Notes under the pieces: model-generated
The model's database searches: none
Told to the model about the DNA's origin: nothing
What the model saw: only the letters and a program-made list of their open reading frames with translations
Shown here: in pieces, positions 22,515 to 33,220 of the stretch
Layout: the number at the start of each line of letters is the position of its first letter
How positions within the stretch are numbered: position 1 is the first letter of the stretch
Assembly: GCA_028583605.1 (NCBI GenBank)
Contig: CM053327.1
Location: forward strand, 1,674,001-1,738,000
DNA length: 64,000 bases
Reading direction: 5' to 3'
From: Dastarcus helophoroides
Lineage: Eukaryota; Arthropoda; Insecta; Coleoptera; Bothrideridae
Position numbers and translations under genes: made by a program

Positions 22515-24460
22515 CAGATGCAAAAAATATTAATGGCGAAAGTTTAGATGATTTCAATGCCGTAGCAAGGTATCAAATTTAGTAGAAACAAAGGCCTTTT
22601 GTAAGGCGTGGTATTTAATAGTATTTTATTTAATTTTTACATTTTTGTTCCAATTTTAACACTGGCAAAGGCCTACCTAGTTCTTTTATTTTCACTTCTT
22701 TCTCTTCCAGTGGAAGTTTACCAAATCGTTTCTTAATATAAAAATACTGTTCATTTAAAAAACACAATTAAATCTTCTAAAACCCAAAGCAGAATACTGA
22801 CACGGACAAACATACACTTCAAATTTTCTCGCATACTGACCATGTCATAATTAGTGGTGGGTGTTTATTCAGCAAACTATTTTTTTTATAATTTAAAACC
22901 AAACGCCAAATCAACAAAATAATTATTAGACCCTAGTATGGATGCTGCTATATTTTTGGGAATAGAGGTACTATTGGCAGTTAGGCCTGTAAGCGGCACA
23001 ATTAGCAATCGCAATTAGATCAGCCGACACGTAGGCATTTAGCATTCATCATTTCACAGTTAATTGCTTGTTTTTTCCTCGTTAAGTAATAATGCATAAT
23101 AATAATAATATATAATAATAATAACAATAATAATACACAAAAACATTCTCATAACTTTCATTATAATTTAAATGATTGAACATATCTAGTTTTAAACCTT
23201 TGAAGTCACTTATTTTTAAAATTTGTTTAAATATTTAAATCATTGGAATTAGCGAATCACAGCAACAATAACAGACAGCGCAGGCAGATGTAACAAGATA
23301 TGCTGCTGCCAGATTGATTGCAGATGTATTACACGTAATAAAATGCGCAACTCGTATGACTTCTTTTTACGATAATAATTAGATAATCGAAATATAATTG
23401 ATTGACGATATGAAAATCTATCCTTCATTTCGAAACAAAATTAAGACACAAAAGTTGTAATAGAAGTCTCAACACATAAACCATAAATATTTCACTTCAA
23501 ATTCTGTCTCGTACTCACACTTATTTAAATTTCCTCATAATGTAATAATCCATATGGGCACTTTATTCCAAGTAACGCACAAGTACTAGTTAATTAAGAT
23601 ATCATTATTTAGTACTCAAAAATGTGATAAATCTTTGTCTTTTACATTAAACGGAAAAAAATTAATCACTCATTTCACAGATGCGCGCACTCCTGTGCTC
23701 TACAGGAACAGCCCCACTGAAAACAGGATAAAAAAATCTTTCTGGCCTTAATTAGACTGAGTAAATGTTCAAAACATTAGTAGTCCATTCTTAAAAATGT
23801 TTACAATGGCCCCACAATTGCCTTTTTGAAGTTCCTAATTCATTAGATTTCAATTGCCTTGTCTATAATCTAGATCGTTTCCTTGTAATTGTCACCTGTA
23901 CAAGATTCCAATCTCAAAGATAAAGAAATTTAAAACAGAAAAAATAACCTCCAGGATTGACAGATTATAAATGTAAACAAAAACATTAATGAGTTCGTAA
24001 TAGAGTAGGTAAAAAATTGTAAGTCACTAGCAGGAAGATGAGTAGAGCCGTTATATTATAGGTTAGCCTTTCTTGTCTTTATTGCCGTTGTCCTGCACGG
24101 TGCATTTTGAATTAACGCCTGTCGGCCTACCAGAATTTTGCCAGCGTTTTTTTCTTTTCTAATATAGACAGTTTTCGCTTACGGAGGGATTAGAAATAGT
24201 AATAATTAAATTAAAACACGATTTAAAAAATTACACATATTGGTATATTTATTTTAAATTCGGTGCCCCAGTGGTAGTGCAATCGACTAGTAGTTCAAAG
24301 AGCATTTTTTAGTAACGCAATATCGATAGATGTGGTTTACATATATGTTAATTCCATCCATTTTTCCCCAAGTTTTAGTCGCTTAGCGCCTTAAAGGAGT
24401 TTTCACTTCAAAAAAACATTTTGAAAAAGGTCAAAATTGTTGAACAAAAATTTATTTGGG
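22515..24460 (+). other. Intron, microsatellite only
   Basis: No gene recognised. An imperfect AAT/AATA microsatellite occupies about 23092-23134. Possibly part of the body of the hAT element starting at 22480. Confidence 0.5.
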
Positions 24461-25065
24461 CAATTATAGAACATTTAATTGATTATTTGTCGAACAAGGT
24501 GAAAGTAGAGTCATGCAGAGGATGCTTGTATCTATGGATATTTCGATGCAGCTCGTGATACAAGCGGATGTTTCCTTTACGTAGCCTTTGCAATTAAAAT
24601 CTGCTTATATTAGACTCTAATGCAATTATATGCTAATTGGATCGTAATTAGCTTGTATATCTCAGCAGAGAAAAATGCTTCAGGTAGCATGTAGAAGAAT
24701 TGCCTGCGTAATAAACAGTTGAAAGTCACTTACAAGTAACTTAACGGGAGTCAAATCTATTAAATACTTATAAGACTGACTAACGACTTTAGATTGGAAG
24801 TATTTACGACCGTACTGCAATAATGAGGCCAAGGAAAACCGAAACTAGTTTATGATAGTAGTTGTAAATATTTTCAACTTTGGCACGTTTAACTGTTCAA
24901 TTAGAGAACTTTTAATTGGTCATTTGTGGAAATATGTGGAAGTGAAGTCACGCCGAGGACCCTTGTATCAATGGATGTTGCGATGCAACCCATGATACAA
25001 GCTGTTGCCTCATCATTTTCGTGGCTTTTGCGATTAGAATCTGATTGCATCATATTCTAATCGCA
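24461..25065 (+). repeat. Two direct copies of a ~170-bp repeat, 437 bp apart
   Basis: 24461-24640 and 24898-25063 share, in order, AGAAC(A/T)TTTAATTGxT, GTGAAGT/GTAGAGTCA, CTTGTATC(T/A)ATGGAT, TTxCGATGCA, GATACAAGC and a GATTAGA(A/C)TCT-like end. The balanced composition and conserved order are unlike the AAATTT tracts. The opening words also occur at about 7006. A duplicated regulatory block and a transposon fragment are both possible; I see no coding frame. Confidence 0.65.
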
Positions 25066-25079
25066 TTTTTTTTTAAATT

Positions 25080-26220
25080 TAATGAGTGATTTCATTTTCA
25101 GTGTTGATTTAAATTTTACAAAAATGTCAACTAGTAGTTTTTTTCAAGTAAACCCAACATATTAAACTTTTTTTTATAAATCTGGAGATTTGTTAGAAAT
25201 TTCGACATCAATGACACTTTGTTTCCATTTGATTATTTTCTATAATTTGTATTGTAAATTTATTTCGATTTGTTCATCTTTTTCTGTTTCTTCGAAATTG
25301 GAATGTAATTCCAAAATTTAGGAAATAAAATGAAATTATTAAAAAAAAGAAGTCTTAAATTCCAGAAAAAGTCTAAATTTTAAGTATGCAGCAAACATTT
25401 TGGAACCAAATTATAAAAATTGTACATCTGCGCTAAAAATTTTGTAAAAATAGTCTCAATTTGGAAAAAAATTAAATTTGCTAGCAAAAATTTCATCAAG
25501 ACTACGACTTACTATAATTTTTCCCGAAATATGGATTTTCAACAACTTCTTTAAAATGCTTAAATTTTATACAAAAACGTCCAATTCAAACTTTTTTTTT
25601 TAAATAACTCAAAATTTGAGTGAAAATAAAAACCGAAAAAAATAAATTTCGAAATTAAAATTCGCAATATATCGTCTTTAATCTTCAAAATTCTTAAAAG
25701 GAATTTGAAAATTTAATATTTTATAAAAATACGCAGTTAATACTTATCATTTGTAAAGTTAAACATTTTTTATAAATTAAATCTGTTTCAAACTTTCCTG
25801 GAAATCCTATTTTTCCATTCATCATTTTGTGACTAACTTAACATTTTGTCGTTTAATTTCGAAATTTGTTTATTAAAACTCGCAATTTTCCCAATTTTGA
25901 ATTTCAAATGTCAATTCTTTGGTTTTTTGGAGCTTTGACTTAGGTTTATACCTTCGATGTTTCTTTTGTGATTTTCAACATAAGCAAAATTTGGATTTTT
26001 TTAAGGTCTATTTTAATTATAATCAATTCTCTTAAAGCTGCTCCTTTAAAAACCAAGATTTTTAAATAAAGCTTCGAGTTGTGTAATTTTTTTGCTAATA
26101 ATTCAAGTTCTTTCTCGAACTTTTATGTTAAAACTTTTTAGTTTTACTATCTCGAGGTTGTCTTAGAATTTGTACACTTTTACTAATTGTAAGGTTCTCC
26201 AATTTTCATTTGCCTAAATT
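25080..26220. repeat. AAATTT-type degenerate tract
   Basis: Mixed-strand tract of AAATTT, TTTTCGAA and AAAAGTC words. It ends just before the left terminus of the element at 26270. No coding. Confidence 0.6.
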
Positions 26221-26329
26221 TAACATTTCCAACCTTTACTTAGGAGAATGTGCTCCATGGAGCCTCTTACAAGGAAAGTACCCGAGGTGTACCCCACCTA
26301 TTTTTTTCATTTTGTGATATGTTATAGTA

Positions 26330-27540
26330 CATAATAAAATATTGGACACATATTTTTTTTTAGATACTAACTCGGAGATTTAAATGGTGAAACCACCCCT
26401 TAAAGTTAACCCCAAAAAACAGTTTTTCTTTAATAACTCAAGAATTAATTAGAATTTTTTGATGAAACAAATGCATTGTTATTTCTCATAAACCAGCGCT
26501 TCTAAAAACATATTGGTTATGTTAAAAAGCTGCTACCCCTAATTTTTATGGGGGTGAGTTTCATTTTTTTTCTTATATATCAACTTTTGAACAACTGAAT
26601 TTTATCAAATTTAATAATTTTATTAAGAACACTAAAAAATAAAATTGACCTGTCTCGGGGTTTTGCAAAAAAAATCCTTGAAAGGGGTGATTTACCCCTT
26701 GAGTTAATTTTTTTCTGTACAGTGATATGGAAAGTAAAACACAACATATGTTTTCATTTTATTTCTTTAATGATTATTTTGACTTATATTTTGCATTTAC
26801 AGTGAAATAACGTAACACCCCCATTTTTATGACCCTTGGAGAACCCCATGGATTTGTTCATTATTAGATTGCGAATAATCAAAACATTTATTTTTTCACC
26901 TTTAACTTATTACATGTTGATATTTCACCAAAATAATGTATCAATAATTTTTTTTAGATGCTAAATTTGTGATTTAGGTGGTGAACACCCCACCGCCTAA
27001 AGATAACCCCCAAAAAGAATTTTTCTTTAATATCTCAAAAATAAATTGGAATTTCTCGGTAAAACCATTATTACGTTATTTCCCATAAGAATGTGCTTCT
27101 AAAAACGTATCAGGTATGCCAAAGGCTTGCAACCCCTAATTTGTATAGGGGTGGGTTGTATTTTTTTTTATGCCAACTTTTAAATCCCTGAATTTTATGG
27201 TATTTGGCAATATCATTAGGAAAATTAAAAAATAAAATTGACTGTCTCGTGATTTTACAAAAGAAAAAGCATTGGAAAGGGTGATTTACCCCTAGAGTCA
27301 TTTTTTTCTGTAGAATGATATGAATAATTAAACACAACACATGGTTTCAATTTTACTGCTGTAATGCTTTTTCTAACATATATTTTGCAGTGAAAGTGAA
27401 ATAATATTAAACTTTTACCTTTATAAGGGTTGGTGATGGGATTGATCATTATCAAATGGCGAGGTAAAACTTTTACTTTTTCATCTTCTACTTATTTTAT
27501 GCCGATATTTTATCAATATAATATGCCAACAATTAAGTTT
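26330..27540 (+). repeat. Two diverged tandem units of ~594 bp
   Basis: The landmark TTTTTTTTAGAT(A/G)CTAA occurs at about 26362 and 26956 (period 594). Each unit then runs through GGGGTTAACCCC-like words, TTCTAAAAACxTAT, (A/G)CCCCTAATTT, AAAATTGAC(C)TGTCTCG and GGGTGATTTACCCCT. A third unit begins near 27480 and decays. Open frames at 27110-27340 and 27255-27455 are chance. Confidence 0.75.
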
Positions 27541-27699
27541 TAATTTGAAAATACTTGTTGTTTAAAGTCTCACCCCTAAAATTTCGATTTTCGCTTGAAT
27601 GTAAAGAAATATTATTTCCTGAAGAAAGTCTGGAAACATTATATTGTGCAGAAAAAATCTATATCTGACGATCATTTCAGACAATGTAGCAGTATTATA

Positions 27700-29912
27700 C
27701 AGGGTGTTACAAAAGTCCGGGCCGCTACTTCAGGAGCATATTCTGCACATTAAAATATGAAAAATGTTAAAATACATTTTTTTCTTTAAATTGCCTCCTA
27801 ACGGAGATATGACCATTTAAAGATGGCGCCCCTAAAGTGGTTTTTTTACTTCAAAAAGTTAACGGTTAGTAGCAAAGTCATGAAATTGGGCAAGCAGTTA
27901 AAGAATTGGATTAGGCATATTCTCATGTAACATATTTTTTAAATAAGCAGTAGCGTGGTGTGTAGGGGGTTGCCCGCGATTATTTTTTGCCGTAACTTTT
28001 TTGTATTGCAATATTTCGACACAAAAGTGCCATAATCGTAAAAAGCAACATTTTTTATACAAAAAAGGTACTCTTTCTCAAAGTCGCTAAAAGCGTTTAA
28101 ACAAAATTGTTGCATTTATTAGATTTCGTTTTGCAAATTTCTAATTTATCCACTACTAACTGCATTGATATAAAAATAGTACAAAATTAAGAAAAAAAAA
28201 ATCAAAGCAAGTGTTCGAAATTACTGCCCCCTGCAGCAATACATTGCTCGGCTCGTCTTCTAAGGGAACTCCTTACTCTTTCACAAATGCCTGGTGTATT
28301 GTGAATCTGGTTGAACCCATTTTCAATTCGTTCACGAAGATCATTGATATTGTCAACTAGTGTGGAGTAGACGATCTGCTTTAGATGTCCCCATAAGTAG
28401 AAATCGAGTGGGTTGAGGTCAGGAGACCTAGCTGGCCATGGTATCGGACCTCCTCGACCTATCCATCGTTGATGATAGTTGTTATTCAAAAATTCCCTAG
28501 CAACTGCACTAAAATGGGCAGGTGCCCCACCGTGCATTATCCACATTCGCTGTCTTGTTATGAGTGGAACATTTTCAAGTAACACGGGTAACTCTGTTTG
28601 CAAAAAATGTCTATATGATGCTCCTGTTAACCTATGAGGTAAAAAAAACGGTCCAATTATAGAGTCCCCTATCATTCCTCCCCAAATGTTAAGTGAAAAA
28701 TGTTGCTGATGTCTCGACTGAATAACTGCATTGGGATTTTCAATTTGCCACTGATGCATGTTGTGAAAGTTAAGTATCCCGTTTCTGGTAAAACCCGCTT
28801 CGTCCGTAAATAATATGAGCGATGGAAAGTTCTCATTTTCAGCGATCTTATGCAATAGCCAGTTGCAAAATTCTATTCTTGGAGGATAATCAGCAGCAAG
28901 TAACCCTTGCACTCTTTGAAAATGATAGGGGTAAAATTGGTAAAATTTCAAAATTCGCCAGATAGTTACGTGATTTACTCCTTCGGCTAAGGCAAGTTGT
29001 CTAGTGCTGACACATGGATCTTCTTCAACTCGCTGAAGCACACGCTCCTCTAAATTAGCAACTTCTGCGTTTGGCCTTCCAACACGTTCGCCTTTGAAAA
29101 CAAAATTTCCTGTTTCACATAAACGAGCATGAATTTTCTGGAACAATTTTTCTCCTGGTAGGTGTCTATTAGGAAAACGTTCAGCATAAAGCCGTCTTGC
29201 TTCAGCACGATTACAATTTGCAAGCCCGTACATTAAATGCATATCGGCCATTTCTTGATTTGAATAGTCCATTTTATCGAAATAATGAAAAGTTAAAAAA
29301 CTACTACACTTACTATTGACAACAAAAACTGCTAAAGTTTACAGCTTACGACCAAATTTTATCAGTGACACAACGTCAATCTCTGGCAGATATTATCAAG
29401 TACCATTGTGTTCTTTACGATCAGTTTGCATGACCAACTTATTTTTTCTTATACAAATTAGTTAGAATTTTGAAGACGGGATAGGATTATTTAAACGCCT
29501 TTTTCTCAGAAACGGTTACTTTTAGCGACTTTGAGAAAGAGTACCTTTTTTGTATAAAAATATTGCTTTTTGCGATTATGGCACTTTTGTGTCGAAATAT
29601 TGCAATACAAAAAAGTTACGGCAAAAAATAATCGCGGGCAACCCCCTACATACCACGCTACTGCTTATTTAAAAAATATGTTACATGAGAATATGCCTAA
29701 TCTAATTCTTTAACTGCTTGCCCAATTTCATGACTTTGCTACTAACCGTTAACTTTTTGTAGTAAAAAAACCACTTTAGGGGCGCCATCTTTAAATGGTC
29801 ATATCTCCGTTAGGAGGCAATTTAAAGAAAAAAAGTGTATTTTAACATTTTTCATATTTTAATGTGCAGAATATGCTCCTGAAGTAGCGGCCCGGACTTT
29901 TGTAACACCATG
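27700..29912 (-). mobile_element. Full-length mariner-like element with ~394-bp inverted repeats
   Basis: TA duplications at 27698-27699 and 29913-29914 bracket ends CAGGGTGTTACAAAAGTCC and, inward from the right, CATGGTGTTACAAAAGTCC. The inverted repeats run 27700-28093 and 29519-29912, both 394 bp; by eye they differ at only a small number of positions. That is far longer than the ~30 bp usual for mariners. The central part holds one transposase gene on the minus strand. The element sits inside the TTA-flanked element. Near-identical arms and an unbroken frame point to a recent insertion. Confidence 0.9.
28202..29272 (-). CDS. Mariner-like transposase (DD41D spacing), second Asp replaced
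   Basis: 356 codons, ATG to stop, no frameshift. The N-terminus (MDYSNQEMADMHLMYGLANC...) is the helix-turn-helix region annotated in insects as DUF4817, followed by a second HTH (STRQLALAEGVNHVTIWRIL). The DDE core has LFTDEAGFTRNG (first Asp), then MHGGAPAHFS where relatives read HDGAPAHF, then RSPDLNPLDFYLWG (third Asp). From the altered position to the last Asp there are 41 residues, the DD41D spacing reported for rosa-type elements. The codon is GGT where GAT would give Asp, so this copy is predicted to be catalytically dead, though it could still bind DNA. Nothing else in the frame looks damaged. Confidence 0.88.
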   Translation of the reverse strand: MDYSNQEMADMHLMYGLANCNRAEARRLYAERFPNRHLPGEKLFQKIHARLCETGNFVFKGERVGRPNAEVANLEERVLQRVEEDPCVSTRQLALAEGVNHVTIWRILKFYQFYPYHFQRVQGLLAADYPPRIEFCNWLLHKIAENENFPSLILFTDEAGFTRNGILNFHNMHQWQIENPNAVIQSRHQQHFSLNIWGGMIGDSIIGPFFLPHRLTGASYRHFLQTELPVLLENVPLITRQRMWIMHGGAPAHFSAVAREFLNNNYHQRWIGRGGPIPWPARSPDLNPLDFYLWGHLKQIVYSTLVDNINDLRERIENGFNQIHNTPGICERVRSSLRRRAEQCIAAGGSNFEHLL

Positions 29913-30187
29913 TATATTATAATACTTGGTAGTATATACCAATATGTTTTTAGGAGCGCTGTTTCATGAGAAATAACAGAGCGTTTGTTTCATCAAAAAA
30001 TTCTAATTAACTCTTGAGTTATTAAAGAAAAACTGTTTTTTGGGGTTAACTTTAAGGGGTGGTTTCACCACTTAAATCGCCGAGTTAGCATCTAAAAAAA
30101 ACACGTATCTAATATTTTGTTATGTACTATAACATATCACAAAATGAAAAAAATCGGTGGGGTACACCTCGTGTACTTTCCTTGTTA

Positions 30188-31713
30188 ATACAACAATGGC
30201 TATACAAATTGCTGGTATAACCGCCGATGATGCAGTAGTGCGAAACCTGGTCCGGTGTTGGCAAATATTTATCGAAACATTGTGGAATTTTAAATATATG
30301 TTCCATTTTAATCATTAATAAAGTTTAATAGTAATAGTTTCTAAAATGTTTATAAAATTAACATTTTAATATTTTCCCCAAACATATGGCTTAAATATCC
30401 ATATTTTGGAATATTGGTCATAAATCAGTATTATTATTATTCACAAGTGCAGTTGAAGGTTAAAATTTCGATAAGAAACCAAAATTCATTAGTAATATTT
30501 TATTTCTCCATAATCATTTTATCTTCATACTTGAAAATGTGTACCTAATCGATTAGATGTGCTATAGATTTTAAGAATTGATAAAACGTTTCGTTCTGAA
30601 ACGAAATAGGATGCGATCGTTCCTATTCTCAGAATACTCAATACTCACCGATGCCTTTTGTTGTCAAAACTTGAATGAAAAAGGAAAATATATCAACAAT
30701 ATTTTCTTTTTCCACTAGAATTTTGGCGTCATACGGAACATGGTTCTAAGCTGTACATTATCGATTGGTTATGCTAGAAACCTTAAAAACCAATCAGAAG
30801 TTTCATCTGAATCTAGACAACATATGGTCATCATAATTTTCAATAAAAAAGTGCGTCAGTTATATTTCCCTTTTTGGCCACATTTTTGTTTTCATATGGT
30901 ATATTTTCCTAATGTGTACCTTATCGATTGAATATGTTATAGATCCTGGAAACTAATGAAAAGCTTCATCTGAAAATAAAACATATCGTCGTCATAACCT
31001 TACGTATGTGATCTATCTTAATAATAATTTGGTGGTCAAACAATTGTTTTGTTTGGTCCTGGCCATACCACTAAGATATGGTCATTGTAAACATTTCCCA
31101 CTCATAGCTATTACTGCGCTACACATATTTTCAAAAAATCTAAAGCCCACTGAATGATATGTAACTGACTTTCGAGTGCTTCTTAGGAAGACCAATTTTT
31201 CTATACTTTAATTAAAGCAATTGTTGCTGAGAATTACAACCAAGACGTATGACCAAACTAATATAGTAAGGATCAAGTTACGTTTCAATGTTATGTTATG
31301 GGTTGCATCATAGCAACAGTCATTTATTTTATTAAAATTAACAAACCTAAACGCATGTCATACGAAGGGCGCTTATTTTTACTAATTGTATAATTAGTGT
31401 TTAACAAATGCCAGCAGAACAAAGTGAGTAAAACAGAAAAAAATCTTCGACTTCACCTTTTGTTCAATACGAAAATGTTACCAAGTGCAGGAATCTAATA
31501 TGAATCAAAGCCAATGCATCGGCGTCCAAAACATAATCCTCCCTAGTGGTTTCTTTTCAAAGTCGGTCCCAAAATTAGATAAAGCGGTAAAGAAAGGTCG
31601 AAACCCTGTCTCAACCTAATATATAAATGTTTCATCCCTGAAAGTATCATAATCCGAAGTAAAAGAAACGAAAAGCTTCTGCTCCATTATTTTTAAATGT
31701 AATTTTGTTCCAG
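30188..31713 (+). repeat. Intron with three diverged tandem units (30540-31010)
   Basis: Three units starting near 30540, 30751 and 30915 share GTGTAC(C/A)TxATCGATT, ATxTGxTATAGA, AAACx(A/T)TTCxTCTGAA and (A/C)ACATATxGTC. Spacing of about 211 and 164 bp shows indels. The rest of the intron to the acceptor (aattttgttccag) shows nothing recognisable. Confidence 0.55.
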
Positions 31714-31877
31714 ACTACGACTACGAGGAAGACTATACGCTCACTGCCAACCGAACGCCGCCAATTCGAGAGCCTCCGGGGGCTTTCAGCAACGCGGCCT
31801 CGGATGCCGGGAATTGGAAGTGTGTCATCGTCGCCGCCGTAATAATATGGCTGATGGCGTCTTCCGGCCTCAGGTGA
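31714..31877 (+). CDS. Terminal exon: acidic juxtamembrane segment and GPI-type tail
   Basis: The acceptor aattttgttccag is followed by 2 bases and 54 codons including TGA. The peptide starts DYDYEEDYTLTANRTPPIRE and contains an N-glycosylation sequon (NRT). It runs through a small-residue stretch SNAASDAGN, a plausible GPI attachment region, and ends with CVIVAAVIIWLMASSGLR. A C-terminal hydrophobic run ending at or near the stop, with no cytoplasmic tail, is what a GPI-anchor signal looks like and is usual for DIP/lachesin proteins. The exon is GC-rich against an AT-rich background. A 97-codon minus-strand frame over it (31647-31940) is its shadow. Confidence 0.9.
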
Positions 31878-32130
31878 TCTTTCCACATCGACTAACGAAG
31901 AGGAGCAACAATAAAAACACATCGACTGCCGGTGGTACAAACATATCCAGTGAGAGACTGATTTGTAAATATGTAAAGATAAAGATAGTGTAATATGCTA
32001 GGACGATGAAATGCGCGATATAGCTTTACTGCTACTGTGTAAAAAAAACTGCCTCCGAATAGTGCGTGATATTAATTTATGTTAGGGCATAGTGTAAAAT
32101 GTTTATCAATAAAAATAATAAGGAAGTAAT
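31878..32130 (+). other. 3' untranslated region
   Basis: Follows the TGA of the DIP-like gene. A canonical AATAAA lies at 32108-32113, about 235 bp after the stop, with a T-rich stretch (TTTATTTTTTCC) some 30 bp downstream that suits a cleavage/polyadenylation site. The exact 3' end is inferred. Confidence 0.6.
32108..32113 (+). terminator. Poly(A) signal AATAAA
   Basis: First canonical AATAAA after the DIP-like stop codon, with a downstream T-rich element. It could be bypassed in favour of later sites. Confidence 0.55.
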
Positions 32131-33030
32131 TCTTGCTTTATTTTTTCCTTTTCTACAGGAATGCGCTCCATGTACACTAATTATAATAAAAAGAAAAGTC
32201 CTCATCGACTGAAAAATATAATAATATCAATAAAATCAACGCAGAGCTAATGAATTAAGAACGGAAGGTTTCTTTTCTATACTAATATTATAAACAGAGA
32301 AATCCTGGTCGATTGAAATCATCGACACAGAGCCGAAGCTACTGAAGTTAGAAACACGAAAGGACAGTGGGTTCTTTTCATGGTAAAGGTAAGCAATAAG
32401 AAGGGCTTTTTGAAAATTCATATGTTAAGGGAGTAAAATGAAATGAAATTTTGTTTCTAAAATAAAATGGAACATAGTTAGTAATGCATTTTATGAACTA
32501 AAATTTTGTTGAGATAATCTATAAAAGAAATAATTAAACATACATGGTATTTGACGGATTTTAGCAATTCGGCTCCTAAATGGGTAAAAAATGGTATCAC
32601 AGTTATATAAAAATAGAAAAAAAAACATATTCTAAGCCTATGTGTGACGAATTATGATATAATTATTTATTTCAAATATGGGTTTACTTATGTAAGCCTA
32701 TATATGACAGATGTAATAATTCTTCATGGTGGACTCTTATTGGACGAAAACATTAGGTTTATTAATTTTATTTAACATTTCTACGACCCAGTTTGGAGAT
32801 ATTTAAATTTTTATTGTTTGTTGACAATATTCTAAAACAGTTTGTGAAATATGACTGCATGATATCTACATTTATTTAAAACGTCACCTCATGACAGTTG
32901 ACAAAAAATAGGCTTTTTTTATTTTACATACAATACGGAAAATGAAAATTTGAAGGCTTCAACTAATTAAATTTTTACCAGGGGAAATTATTGATGAAAC
33001 GTCTATTCATGTTAAATTTTATTTTTTATA
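32131..33030. other. Intergenic, nothing recognised
   Basis: AT-rich sequence downstream of the gene. Open stretches such as 32236-32421 (minus) have no recognisable motif. Confidence 0.5.
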
Positions 33031-33220
33031 TCGGGTGTTTTTTTTTTAGTTGGGAGGTTACCTTATATATAGAGTACTACTTATTATAAAGGCAAACTGA
33101 TTTTGTCGATGGGGCGAATCGGAGCAAAACTATCTTCCAAAAATATTTTCAACTTCCCCCCACTACCGGTTATACCGGAAGTAGACATCTACTTTCTTAT
33201 TTTAAATGGCAACCTCCAAA
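33031..33220. repeat. Short foldback fragment, GGGAGGTTACC ... GGCAACCTCC
   Basis: Starts TCGGGTGTTTTT after a TA, like the foldback at 35251 (TCGGGCGT). Inverted words GGAGGTTACC (about 33053) and GGCAACCTCC (about 33209) enclose ACTACCGGTTATACCGGAAG. Composition is distinct from the tract that follows. Class unknown. Confidence 0.4.

Larger units (their letters stand above)
26270..30184. mobile_element. Element with ~247-bp inverted ends and TTA duplication, host of a nested mariner
   Basis: The left arm 26270-26517 begins CAAGGAAAGTACCCGAGGTG, and the right arm 29938-30184 is its complement. TTA flanks both ends (26267-26269 and 30185-30187). A TTA/TAA duplication is typical of PIF/Harbinger-type MITEs; the class is inferred from this alone. 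The interior holds a diverged tandem repeat (26330-27540) and the mariner at 27700-29912. Without the mariner and its duplicated TA the element would be 1.70 kb. No transposase of its own is visible. Confidence 0.7.
203..31877 (+). other. Gene model: 3' part of a DIP/lachesin-like Ig cell-adhesion gene
   Basis: Joined exons 203-352, 7481-7546, (12683-12760) and 31714-31877 give one open frame. It runs from a C-terminal Ig domain through a Thr/Pro stalk to a hydrophobic tail and TGA. Every intron boundary is GT-AG and every join is phase 1, the usual phase for Ig-domain genes. The 5' part (signal peptide, earlier Ig domains) lies outside the window. In insects, proteins with this plan (DIPs, lachesin) are GPI-anchored neuronal surface receptors that bind Dpr or related Ig proteins; that role is inferred from family likeness. 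Introns of about 7.1, 5.1 and 19 kb are filled with transposons. Which DIP paralogue this is cannot be told from so short a fragment. Confidence 0.85.

Noticed and set aside
23092..23134. CRISPR-like or regulatory array
   Set aside because: It is a plain AAT microsatellite; no CRISPR arrays are expected or seen in this eukaryotic DNA.
31647..31940. 97-codon minus-strand frame over the last exon
   Set aside because: Shadow of the GC-rich terminal exon, which has splice site, frame continuity and GPI-type tail.
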